DNA from: Bordetella parapertussis
GTDB taxonomy: Bacteria; Pseudomonadota; Gammaproteobacteria; Burkholderiales; Burkholderiaceae_C
Assembly (NCBI GenBank): GCA_945875935.1
Contig: CAMCNE010000007.1
Coordinates: 1-47,786 of the forward strand
DNA length: 47,786 nt
Reading direction: 5' to 3'
Part shown: one piece after another, positions 23,943-32,318 of the stretch
Layout: every line of letters begins with the position of its first letter
How positions within the stretch are numbered: the stretch's first letter is position 1
The notes under the pieces: model-generated
What the model was told of the DNA's origin: nothing
The model's input: only the letters and a program-made list of their open reading frames with translations
Database searches by the model: none
Translations under genes and position numbers: made by a program

Positions 23943-25164
23943 GTCGTTCGGTTCGAACCCACTCCTTTTGACGGCGGGATACGAACTTAAGATACATCGG
24001 GACTTTCATGACGAGGTGGGCTGGCGCGCGCAGCAAGTCGCCGACCGACAGCAAGTCCCGTCCCACCACCCACCAGGCCCTGAGGCTCGCGGCGAGCACC
24101 AAGATCAGACAAGTCAGTGCGATCCCCATCGGCCACGTTCCGACGGCAGACGCAAGTACCGAACCAAGCAAGAAGTCCAGCAGCACCAATGCCAGCAACA
24201 GCGTCAGAGGCGGAACCATCAGGTCAAGTGCCATCAAAGTCAAGCGCGCGTCACGCGCGCTCACCGCACCCCATAAAAGGCTTGGACCGTCGCTGACCAA
24301 GGTGGACAGATGCCCATGCTCCCAGCGCGAGCGCTGCGCTTGGGCCGCGTCGTTGCTCAACGGAAACACGCTGTCGACCCGCGCCTCGGGCACGAACAAA
24401 GGCGGATGGCCTTCGCGCGCGAGGTCGATGCCCAGTTTCATGTCTTCAACCAGATGGCCGCTTGCAAGATTCGCCTGACTGATCAACTGCCATGGAAACG
24501 CCATGCCCGCGCCCATCAATGGACACGGCACACCCAGCCGCAAGGCTCCAAGCGGTCGCAGCCAGTTCTTGATTCGCCAGGTGAATGCGGCCAAGCGCAA
24601 ACGAAGTGGTGCTTCTGTGGGCGCGTTCATCAAATAGAGCGCTTGCACGGGACGGCCACTGCGCACGCAGGCCTCGGCCAGATACCGCAAGCAGCCCTCG
24701 TCCAAGGTGCAATCTGCATCGACGACAACCAACACCTGGGGTGGGTCGGAAGCGAGATGCTTCAATCCAAAGTCGAGCGCGTAGCCCTTGCCTCGCAGAT
24801 CGGCTTGTTGACGCTCAATCACCTCAGCACCGCAGCACCGCGCGATATCGGCGGTGGCATCTGTGCAGTTGTCGGCCACCACCAGCAGCCGGTCGGTGGG
24901 CTTCAATTGCGGCCGAATGCTGGACAGGGTCGCAAAAATCCCTGCCGCTTCATCGTGCGCAGGAACCAGCACAGCAAGTCGCGTGAGCGATGCGCCGCAA
25001 TCTGCTGAAGTGACTGCTGAATCCTTGATTTGAGGCGCGTGGGCCTCGCGACGCGGCAGCCTCGCGGCGAACACCTGCAAAAAAAATACTGCCACCGGGA
25101 CCAGCAGCAAGGCAGACACGGCGGTCAACGCCGCGCCCAAGGCGAGATTCAGCAAGCCGTGCAT
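23926..25164 (-). CDS. Family 2 glycosyltransferase, membrane-bound
   Basis: About 412 residues from ATG 25164; a longer open frame runs back into the GT4 gene but the hydrophobic N-terminus MHGLLNLALGAALTAV is the natural start. A GT-A domain follows, with LAVLVPAHDEAAGI as the opening strand, DNCTDATADIA, and the metal-binding LVVVDADCTLDEG. RWEHGHLS matches the acceptor-side QxxRW-like motif of processive or large family 2 enzymes. Several helices at the C-terminus (LMVPPLTLLLALVLLDFLL and following) anchor it in the inner membrane. Its start lies 22 bases after the GT4 stop and its end overlaps the WecG-type gene. Confidence 0.88.
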   Translation of the reverse strand: MHGLLNLALGAALTAVSALLLVPVAVFFLQVFAARLPRREAHAPQIKDSAVTSADCGASLTRLAVLVPAHDEAAGIFATLSSIRPQLKPTDRLLVVADNCTDATADIARCCGAEVIERQQADLRGKGYALDFGLKHLASDPPQVLVVVDADCTLDEGCLRYLAEACVRSGRPVQALYLMNAPTEAPLRLRLAAFTWRIKNWLRPLGALRLGVPCPLMGAGMAFPWQLISQANLASGHLVEDMKLGIDLAREGHPPLFVPEARVDSVFPLSNDAAQAQRSRWEHGHLSTLVSDGPSLLWGAVSARDARLTLMALDLMVPPLTLLLALVLLDFLLGSVLASAVGTWPMGIALTCLILVLAASLRAWWVVGRDLLSVGDLLRAPAHLVMKVPMYLKFVSRRQKEWVRTERHDDKL

Positions 25165-25186
25165 GCCGTGAAAGTGCAAGTCAAAG

Positions 25187-26419
25187 TCATGGCTGCTTAT
25201 CGGCCGATGCCTCGGATGGCTGAAACCACCCGGCAAGCTTGGCAGCCTCCACGTTGACATCGTGGCGCTGCAACACACGCTGGCGGCCATTCAGACCCAT
25301 GACATCCAGCCGCTCGGTGGATGTCTCCAGGCAGGCTTGCATGACATCCGCCAAGGCTTCGACGTCACCGGCCGGAACGAGCCAGCCGTTTTCGCCCGCT
25401 TGCACCAGCTCAGGAATCCCCGCCACAAAGGTGCTGATCACCGGTCTGCCTAGGGCCATCGCCTCCATGATGACCACCGGCAGCCCCTCGGCAAAGCTGG
25501 GCAGCACCAAAGCACGCGCTGCTTGAACTTCACACAGCACCTGCTCGCCGCTGATCCAGCCGGTGATGCGCACGCCTTCGCCCAAGCCATATTCACGAAT
25601 CAGCACTTCAATGTCGCTGCGCATCTCACCGTCGCCTGCCAGCACCAGTTCCAGATGAACGCCGCGCTTGAGCAGCAGATGCACAGCCTGCAGCAGCACG
25701 AGCTGGCCCTTTTGCTCGCACAGTCGGCCCACACAAACCAGCCGAGCTGATGCGAGCACAGGCTGCGGCGGTTGGCCGGCAAACTGGGCGTCCACGGCGC
25801 AATGCACGACCTTGATCTTGGGCCAATCACCGATGGCAGCCCAGCGATAGAGCTGGCTGCGCCCGTAGGAACTGATCGCCACCGTGAAGGCCGATCGTTG
25901 AATCTTGCGCTGCAGATGCAGTGCTTGCGGCTTGTCAAACTCTTCTGGCCCGTGCACCGTGAAGCTGAACGGCGGCCCACCCAACGCTGCCAAGAGCATC
26001 GCGACCTCGGCCGGGTTGGTGCCAAAGTGGGCGTGCACGTGGCTCACTCTCGCCTCTTTGGCCCATTGAAGTGCGATGCAGGCTTGTGCGAGGTACGCCA
26101 GATGGACCCAGAAGGGGCGATCGGCGCCTTTGCTGCAGTTCCAGGCCAGCTTGGCCGCAAGCACAAAACGCTGTGGCTTGGACGCAGCAACCCTCACCAG
26201 TTCCAGCGCCATGGCCGTCGCCCCACCGGCGAGCAGATACCGGGTGCGGTGCTGCTCTGCCTGATCGGCAGAGTCCGGACAGTCGGCGTCCCAGCCACGC
26301 GAAGCCCAGCGGTGCACCTCAATGCCTTGGCGCTCGAGCGCCAAAATCTCCCGCCGAATGAAGCTGTGGCTGACCTTGGGGTATTGGTTGATCAGGTAGG
26401 CGATCACGGGGCGCGTCAT
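25187..26419 (-). CDS. Family 4 glycosyltransferase
   Basis: 410 residues, ATG 26419. The N-terminal domain starts VIAYLINQYPKVSHSFIRRE, a pattern common in exopolysaccharide GT4 enzymes. HVHAHFGTNPAEVAMLLA and FTVHGPEEFDKPQ precede the second Rossmann domain with LVCVGRLCEQKGQLVLLQAV and FAEGLPVVIMEAMALGRPV, which holds the E-x7-E donor-sugar site. No signal peptide; it works at the cytosolic face of the inner membrane. Start overlaps the stop of the acyltransferase-like gene by four bases (ATGA). Confidence 0.92.
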   Translation of the reverse strand: MTRPVIAYLINQYPKVSHSFIRREILALERQGIEVHRWASRGWDADCPDSADQAEQHRTRYLLAGGATAMALELVRVAASKPQRFVLAAKLAWNCSKGADRPFWVHLAYLAQACIALQWAKEARVSHVHAHFGTNPAEVAMLLAALGGPPFSFTVHGPEEFDKPQALHLQRKIQRSAFTVAISSYGRSQLYRWAAIGDWPKIKVVHCAVDAQFAGQPPQPVLASARLVCVGRLCEQKGQLVLLQAVHLLLKRGVHLELVLAGDGEMRSDIEVLIREYGLGEGVRITGWISGEQVLCEVQAARALVLPSFAEGLPVVIMEAMALGRPVISTFVAGIPELVQAGENGWLVPAGDVEALADVMQACLETSTERLDVMGLNGRQRVLQRHDVNVEAAKLAGWFQPSEASADKQP

Positions 26420-27369
26420 GCCAGCCTCGATGAAGTTGCGTTGCGTGAATTCCTAAGGCGCTTGGCCAGACCGAACGCCACCAAAAACTGCGCCACAGTC
26501 GCCGTGGCGAAGGCATCCATCTGGCCTGGGGCACCCAAGACGATGGTGGCTGCGATGCATGCAGCGGCCAATCCGAAAAGTGCGTAGGCGATGACCGAGC
26601 CCTCGAATCTGCACACATAAGCAATGGCCCGATCCAAACCCTTTGAAATGGCGAATGAAAGAGCCAAGAGCGCGAGCAACGTAATCCCGTAGTGATAGCC
26701 GCTCAAATCGGAAATAGCCCGTCGAGAAAAAACCTCCAGCACCGCATAGTGAACCGGCACCACCAAGAACGCCGACACACCGCGCAAGGCAATGAGATGC
26801 CCAAAATTAGGCAGCCATTTTTGAATGGCCTGCGCCAGAAGACAGGTAAAAGCCAACACAGGCACGGATAGAACAAAGAAACTGAGGCTCATCGTTCCCC
26901 AACGAAAGAACGATGCTCCAGCGTAGGCAAGAGCCAAAGCGAATCCGCCACTCACCACGGAAACATAGGCAGTACTGCGCCAAGCGTCTGACGTGAGCGG
27001 GCATGCTCTGGCCAGCAGAAATCCCGCCAGCGGGAAGCAGATCCAAGGCGACACCAGGTAGGAGACACCCCGCTGACCATGAACGCCGATCAGTGCTGCG
27101 GACCAACCTGTCTCGGGCAAGACACCCTTGAGCGAAGGACCGATTACGAAGCGCAGCAGGATGACTACACAAAACAGCAACGCGGCGTTGCGCACCGGCT
27201 GAGATGCCCACAGCCGGAAGCCCGCATGGTTCACGACCATGAAGACCGCGGCAAACCCTCTAAAAATATCAAGAGTCTCCGACCGGTGGGGCTCACTGCC
27301 TATGCCGGGAGAAACCATTTCGGGCAGTGGCTGATCAACGACCGAGACGTCGACGAACCGCGAACACAT
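26416..27369 (-). CDS. Membrane acyltransferase-like protein
   Basis: 317 residues from ATG 27369, which overlaps the end of the oxygenase-like gene by 35 bases; ATG 27318 would remove that overlap and leave RSETLDIFRGFAAVFMVVNH near the start. That segment (DxxRGxAxxxMxxxH) matches the first helix of acyltransferase-3 or DUF1624-type sugar acetyltransferases. About eight more hydrophobic helices follow. It is shorter than typical acyltransferase-3 proteins (about 350-400), and the loop after the first helix is very short (WASQPVRNAALL), so an internal deletion or a divergent family is possible. Probable role: O-acetylation of the repeat unit; moderate confidence. Confidence 0.7.
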   Translation of the reverse strand: MCSRFVDVSVVDQPLPEMVSPGIGSEPHRSETLDIFRGFAAVFMVVNHAGFRLWASQPVRNAALLFCVVILLRFVIGPSLKGVLPETGWSAALIGVHGQRGVSYLVSPWICFPLAGFLLARACPLTSDAWRSTAYVSVVSGGFALALAYAGASFFRWGTMSLSFFVLSVPVLAFTCLLAQAIQKWLPNFGHLIALRGVSAFLVVPVHYAVLEVFSRRAISDLSGYHYGITLLALLALSFAISKGLDRAIAYVCRFEGSVIAYALFGLAAACIAATIVLGAPGQMDAFATATVAQFLVAFGLAKRLRNSRNATSSRLA

Positions 27370-28195
27370 ATCTCAGCAATGCGGGCGGCACCCATTGCCT
27401 GAGCCACTGCTCACTTTGCAGGGCGCGAGCCTCTCGCTGAACCCAAGCATCATCGCCCGGGCGCGCTTGATACAAGGTGCCCGTACTCGGAACTTCCTTG
27501 TAGATCTCTCTGGATGCCGTGTAGTAGTAAAGGGCCATCGAACGTCTCGTCAGACCCTCTGGCGTGGTCAAGGGATCTGGGTGTCCATGGTAGGAGTCAG
27601 CGTCGGTATTGAAGATCACGCAACGATTGAAAACAGGTGCGACCGCCTTGACCCGATGTGCCATTTTTCGGTCCCACAACTCCAGATGGCCGCCATAGGC
27701 ATCATCCCAATGGGGATTCAAATAGACGATCACGTTCATGCGCCGATGCAGATGCAGTCGTTCGTTGATGCGGAAATCGGCATGGACGCCGAGTTTTCCG
27801 CCGCGGCTGGTTTCATGAAAACCACCACCCACGAAATAAGGATCTGGGATCAACCCAGGGATTGCCGACAAACCCTCGAGAAACTCGAGCATCGGCTGCG
27901 AATTGAAAAAGTGGAACACTGAACGCGCAGGACCGTTGCACTCAGCAGGCAACACCTGCCGCTTGTGCAAGCCCGCGTAGCCCATCTCGAAAACCTTGTC
28001 AGACGCGAGCGCCTCAGGAGGAAAGTTTTCGAGGGCCATCTGGATCACATCGGCCGGGAAAAAGTTGTCAAGCACGACGTGCGGGAACGGATCGGCAAAG
28101 CAATAGCTTTCCGCCAAGCTTTCGCCGATGCGCCGTGCCTCAGACGGATCAAGGAAAAGTCCTGAATCGAGCTGGACCGGAAGGATGGTTTTCAT
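27335..28195 (-). CDS. 2-oxoglutarate/Fe(II)-dependent oxygenase-like protein
   Basis: 286 residues. The centre reads LGVHADFRINERLHLHRRMN (His138, Asp140) and later NTDADSYHGHPDPL (His203), with TRRSMALYYYTAS supplying a probable 2-oxoglutarate-binding Arg (217 or 218). This is the HxD...H...R set of the Fe(II)/2OG dioxygenase superfamily, in the subgroup often found in polysaccharide clusters. Cytosolic, no signal peptide. Within this operon it most likely hydroxylates a sugar, an acyl or amino-acid substituent, or a carrier-linked intermediate; the substrate cannot be told. It is separated from the upstream glycosyltransferase by 60 bases. Confidence 0.85.
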   Translation of the reverse strand: MKTILPVQLDSGLFLDPSEARRIGESLAESYCFADPFPHVVLDNFFPADVIQMALENFPPEALASDKVFEMGYAGLHKRQVLPAECNGPARSVFHFFNSQPMLEFLEGLSAIPGLIPDPYFVGGGFHETSRGGKLGVHADFRINERLHLHRRMNVIVYLNPHWDDAYGGHLELWDRKMAHRVKAVAPVFNRCVIFNTDADSYHGHPDPLTTPEGLTRRSMALYYYTASREIYKEVPSTGTLYQARPGDDAWVQREARALQSEQWLRQWVPPALLRYVFAVRRRLGR

Positions 28196-28255
28196 GATTG
28201 GTTACCAGTCATGGATTTTCGTGTTTACAGCGAATAACTGGTGCGGGAAAATCCA

Positions 28256-29251
28256 TCATTTATACTCAATGAGGCGAGCTTTTTTCTTGGCGAACCGATG
28301 CCATAAAAATCGAAATTGCCCCATGACTTCAGCAAATTTTCCAATGATCAAAAAGGTTGCACTGGCAAGCCTCAGTCGTCGATCACCGCGACCGTTGATG
28401 AAAAGACGAAGCCACTGAAGTACAAAAATAATGAATACCGCAATCGAAACTTCAAAGCTCCCCGCAAGTGCGCTCGATGCGCCCAGTGCCGGGACAAAAA
28501 ATCCCCATATCCAGGATCTGCGAGACTCGCGAACCCAGTGCCGCTCAGGCGGCGCGCCATGGATTGATGCGCCCAGCGCATAGGCATATCCGGTCCGCAC
28601 CGAACGGCGCCACCACTGCGAAAACCTGGTCATAGCGGCATCATGCAAGGTCATGTCGGTATCGATACGCCAAACCTGACCTCCGGCCTGGCGCAGACGA
28701 ATGGCCAGTTCAGGATCCTCTCCCGCGATCAGATCAGACCGATACCCGCCAACATCGTGGAATGCCGCTGCTCGAATCATCACATCACCACCGAAGGCTC
28801 GCGCTTGACCGACTGGCGTATCCCACTCCAGATCACACATGCGGTTGTACACAGACAGTTCAGGGAAACGCTCGCGGCGTCTTCCACACACCGCAACCAC
28901 CTCGGGGTGTGACTCCAGAAATTCCCTGGCTTCAGCCAGCCACCCGCTGACCAGTTCGCAGTCGCCATCAACAAACTGAATGTAGCGGGTGAGATGTTCG
29001 CCTTGCGCAACCAAAGCGGCACCGGCGTTGCGCGCCCGTGCGGCAGTGAAGGGCCGCGTCAAGTCCAGCGCCAAGATTCGCGCGCCAAACTGAGCGGCCA
29101 ACTCGAGTGAGCCATCGGTCGACCCGGAGTCGACGTAAACCACGTCATTGACCTGCGGAATCGCTGACTCCAAACACCGCTTCAACCGATCGCCCTCGTT
29201 GCGGCCGATGACCACCAGAGCAATGTCCAGCAAGCGGATACCTTCGTTCAA
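28256..29251 (-). CDS. Family 2 glycosyltransferase with C-terminal helices
   Basis: 331 residues from TTG 29251, which overlaps the stop of the acetyltransferase gene; another TTG at 29233 has GAAGG about seven bases upstream and would start just before the conserved IALVVIGRNEGDRLKRCLES. GT-A motifs are VVYVDSGSTDGSLELA and QFVDGDCELV, with AGEDPELAIRLRQAGG as the acceptor-side ED segment. Two or three hydrophobic helices (ALAGSFEVSIAVFIIFVLQW) at the end anchor it to the membrane. Likely adds one sugar of the repeat. Confidence 0.88.
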   Translation of the reverse strand: MNEGIRLLDIALVVIGRNEGDRLKRCLESAIPQVNDVVYVDSGSTDGSLELAAQFGARILALDLTRPFTAARARNAGAALVAQGEHLTRYIQFVDGDCELVSGWLAEAREFLESHPEVVAVCGRRRERFPELSVYNRMCDLEWDTPVGQARAFGGDVMIRAAAFHDVGGYRSDLIAGEDPELAIRLRQAGGQVWRIDTDMTLHDAAMTRFSQWWRRSVRTGYAYALGASIHGAPPERHWVRESRRSWIWGFFVPALGASSALAGSFEVSIAVFIIFVLQWLRLFINGRGDRRLRLASATFLIIGKFAEVMGQFRFLWHRFAKKKARLIEYK

Positions 29252-29757
29252 GTCGATGGCTTCCGGGGCTTGACAACCGCAGGCACGCCAACAGCAATCG
29301 AGTTGGCAGGTACATCGCTAATCACCACAGCGTTGGCGCCTATCAAGCAGTTGTCACCAATCGTGATGCGTCCGAGCAGCTTGGCGCCAGCGCCAATGTC
29401 AACGTTGTTGCCGATGACTGGCGCACAGGGGTCATCTACACGGCTCAAGCCGACCACCACGCCGTTGCGAATGCGACAGTTGTCTCCGAACTTGGCGTAT
29501 CCGCTGACGACGATGCCCCCCGAATGATCGATGACGAAGTTGCGTCCCAACTCGACCTCGCAAGGCAGTTCGATACCGCACACGATCTGAACCATCTTGT
29601 AGGCCACCCGGTAGATCAACGACAGCGCCTTTCGCAAGATCAAAGGGCGTACACCGTAACGCCAGCGACCGAATCGATAAACAACAAGCGCCCAGAAGCC
29701 CTGTGCCGCCCAGTTTCCGCCGTGGGATTTAAGATCGGCTGAGATATTCGGGAACAT
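29248..29757 (-). CDS. Serine-acetyltransferase-like left-handed beta-helix acetyltransferase
   Basis: 169 residues from ATG 29757 (MFPNISADLKSHGG); the frame is open back to 29802 but the usual opening of these proteins is at MFPN. The C-terminal two thirds show hexapeptide-repeat coils (IVVSGYAKFGDNCRIRNG, VIGNNVDIGAGAKLLGRI) with IDHSGG holding the likely catalytic His, and the GVPAVVKP ending typical of CysE/NeuO-like enzymes. CysE-type proteins in polysaccharide clusters are thought to O-acetylate sugars instead of serine. The amino part (QGFWALVVYRFGRWRYG) is the short helical CysE-like cap. Confidence 0.85.
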   Translation of the reverse strand: MFPNISADLKSHGGNWAAQGFWALVVYRFGRWRYGVRPLILRKALSLIYRVAYKMVQIVCGIELPCEVELGRNFVIDHSGGIVVSGYAKFGDNCRIRNGVVVGLSRVDDPCAPVIGNNVDIGAGAKLLGRITIGDNCLIGANAVVISDVPANSIAVGVPAVVKPRKPST

Positions 29758-29820
29758 TGCATTCACCCTGATCATCTGGACACTGAACCCAGAAGCGGAC
29801 AAAGAAGAATAAGTAATACC

Positions 29821-31389
29821 TCAGACAAATACTCTTCCCCAGGTACTCACCCAGGGAGTTCTAGCCTTTCCAGAACTCCGAAGATTCCCCTTGGATGAGA
29901 CCGCAGTAGGCTCCAAAAATCGAGCGCAACCAACGCACAGACCTGCAAGTACCCAGTACAAAGTCGGAATGCAAAGAATGGGGCTGACCGTGGCGATCGT
30001 CACCAACACTGCGACCAGCGCAGAAATGAGTGAGCGGCCCAGAAGATGGGCCTCTGGCGATACTTCGGCACTGTTCCATGCCAGAAACAGCCTAGCGCCT
30101 GCCGCAACGAAGACTCCCACAAAAAGCACCAATCCAACGCAGCCTTGGGAAAGGGCAATACAAAGGTAGGTATTCACAAGATCGACAATACCCTCCCCCT
30201 GCACCATCCCCATCGAGGCCAATTCGTTGTAGTAATTACCACCACCGAACCATGGCCTCTGACTGATAACCAATAAAGAATTTTCGAAAAGCATTTGCCG
30301 GTAAGTCACACTACCACCATCCGTGTCGCCAATGAACGGAAGGATATTTATCACGCGATCACGGTAGGGACTGATCAAAACTATAACTAGAACCAAAAAG
30401 GAACCGCCCAGTAGTCTCGAGAGGTCCCTTTTTCTGTTTGCTGACATCAACGTGAAAACCACAACGCCGACAGCCAATCCCACCCAGGGTCCGCGGGAGA
30501 GTGCAACGACGACTCCAGTCAAAAGAAGCAAAGATCCGACCGTGTTTGATACGGGTCTACGATCTCGTGGCTGCACAAATTGATATAGCAGCAATGCGAC
30601 AACCAGAACATACCCGAGAGCAATCCCATGCCCTGTGCTGGCAAGCGCGCGGATCACCCCCAAATCACCTCGGCCAAGATAGTTCCCCATACCAAAACTC
30701 ACGCCAAGAGCATTTGGCAGCGATGAATAAAGAAGCCAATGCTTGAAAAACTCGAAAATTCCTATTGCGCCCAGGATCAAGCAAGATACACCCAAAGATG
30801 CTAGGGCATCTCTCGCTGCATCAAGACTTCGAAGACTCCTGCTTGCGACGTAGTAAGGCAAAAATATCTCCATAAATGGATATAAGATTGCAGGGCGCAG
30901 TTCAGCCGTGAAGTTTCCAAATCCAAATGTCAGCGTGGCATTAATAAATAAATAGCACAAAATTAATCGGTCCGCCCAAAACCGACCAAAGGGCTCTGTG
31001 TCTTGATGTTTCCTAATAAAGTACCAAGCAGGCAGCAAAACAGTCAAACTGAGAAGGCGTATATGATTGATCTCAAAAAGCTGATTGATGGTGCCAACAC
31101 CTAGAATTTTTGAGGAAAAAGGGGGGACCGCAAACAGCAGAAAAAGAAACAATGCCAGAGGATTTTTTTCTGCTTTTATCGTCACCAAGAGCAGAATCGT
31201 GGCGCCTACGATATAGATGGAAAAGTTGTGCGCCAGAAAAGCCAGCAAGGTGATGCCAAACCAGAGATTTCTTCGTCTGCGCAAGTCCTCTGTGGCGATT
31301 GGGATCCCGGATGCCGGGCGTTGAACAAACGCAAAAACCGACGCAGCCAAAACGAGAATGACCGATAACGCCCGCAGGTGCTCAGGCAT
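29821..31389 (-). CDS. O-antigen ligase/polymerase family membrane protein (probable Wzy)
   Basis: 522 residues, ATG 31389, about 12 hydrophobic helices. The signature region near YRQMLFENSLLVISQRPWFGGG is the Wzy_C-type periplasmic loop with the conserved Arg and Trp/Phe-Gly-Gly, and LLLLTGVVVALSRGPWVGLA has the SRG motif seen in O-antigen ligase/polymerase proteins. It would join repeat units at the periplasmic face. It lies 35 bases after xrtB and 63 bases before the acetyltransferase, within the same transcription direction. Confidence 0.86.
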   Translation of the reverse strand: MPEHLRALSVILVLAASVFAFVQRPASGIPIATEDLRRRRNLWFGITLLAFLAHNFSIYIVGATILLLVTIKAEKNPLALFLFLLFAVPPFSSKILGVGTINQLFEINHIRLLSLTVLLPAWYFIRKHQDTEPFGRFWADRLILCYLFINATLTFGFGNFTAELRPAILYPFMEIFLPYYVASRSLRSLDAARDALASLGVSCLILGAIGIFEFFKHWLLYSSLPNALGVSFGMGNYLGRGDLGVIRALASTGHGIALGYVLVVALLLYQFVQPRDRRPVSNTVGSLLLLTGVVVALSRGPWVGLAVGVVVFTLMSANRKRDLSRLLGGSFLVLVIVLISPYRDRVINILPFIGDTDGGSVTYRQMLFENSLLVISQRPWFGGGNYYNELASMGMVQGEGIVDLVNTYLCIALSQGCVGLVLFVGVFVAAGARLFLAWNSAEVSPEAHLLGRSLISALVAVLVTIATVSPILCIPTLYWVLAGLCVGCARFLEPTAVSSKGNLRSSGKARTPWVSTWGRVFV

Positions 31390-31424
31390 TTTGAGACTCG
31401 ACGCGGATCATGTTCAAGGTCTGA

Positions 31425-32318
31425 TCAAGCACGTGCGCGCAGCGCGGGCGCTCTCTTGCCGATGAGAGAAGCAAGAACTGCATCTAGCGCAAAGAACCCC
31501 ATCAGCGCCACCACCATCAACACCATCCCGGCAGCCCCGTGCAAGAAGCCCTGCCCGGCCTCATCACCCAGGTGATACGTGATCAATACCAAGAAGGTCA
31601 CGCGAACCAGATTGGAAACAAAGGCGATGGGAAGAATGCTTACCAGCATGAGACCGTTATGCAGCCGGCTTTTGCGGTTCAGGATGAACATGTAGAGCGT
31701 GCCCAGCGCAGCGAGGCTGAACATGGAGTGCAGACCCGAGCAGGCGTCGGCCACCAGCATTTGATACTGACCAATCGTGATGGTGACACCAGTTCTTGAA
31801 ATAGGATACCCCACCAGATAAAGGCCATCTGTGACGATGCTGGATATCCACCCCTTCAAAGGGCCGGTAGCCATGTCCACAAATATTCCCGGTAACGGAA
31901 TCATGAACACCGTGTAAATAATGGGGAACCACGCAACTCTCAAGGCATTGGTTCCCTTGAGCAGCAGGAGCAATCCAGTCAGCACGAGGGGTTGGGATCC
32001 AAACTCAAGAATGGATATGCCAACGATACGGCCCATCACATAAATACAAAGGCCGAAAATCAAGATCAACCATCCAAGTGCGGGGGCCGGATTGACATCA
32101 GCTTGGTGAATATCACCCTTGATTGTCCAGAAAAGCCAAAGCACGACTGCCAGCACCAATGCGCCGTGGGCGTGGTTGTCGTCTTGCCAGATGCCGCTGG
32201 CGGCAGCCACGTACACGGGTACGTAGGCAATTGCATAGCCCAACAGGACAACCCACCAGACTGAGACCGGAAGGGCTTCGCGCGGAGAACCGACGTGCAA
32301 TGGTGGCGTCCCGCTCAT
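31425..32318 (-). CDS. xrtB: Exosortase B
   Basis: 297 residues with about eight membrane helices. The exosortase catalytic triad is visible: Cys193 in ADACSGLHSMF, Arg239 in SNLVRVTFLV, and His260 in GFLHGAAGM. Exosortases are membrane transpeptidase-like enzymes that cut PEP-CTERM tails. Length, the EpsG-xrtB order and the ATGA overlap with epsG point to the B type. EpsI, which often follows exosortase B, is not recognised: the next gene is the polymerase. Substrates in this window could be the PEP-CTERM protein at 2-640 and perhaps the small protein at 862-1080. Confidence 0.95.
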   Translation of the reverse strand: MSGTPPLHVGSPREALPVSVWWVVLLGYAIAYVPVYVAAASGIWQDDNHAHGALVLAVVLWLFWTIKGDIHQADVNPAPALGWLILIFGLCIYVMGRIVGISILEFGSQPLVLTGLLLLLKGTNALRVAWFPIIYTVFMIPLPGIFVDMATGPLKGWISSIVTDGLYLVGYPISRTGVTITIGQYQMLVADACSGLHSMFSLAALGTLYMFILNRKSRLHNGLMLVSILPIAFVSNLVRVTFLVLITYHLGDEAGQGFLHGAAGMVLMVVALMGFFALDAVLASLIGKRAPALRARA

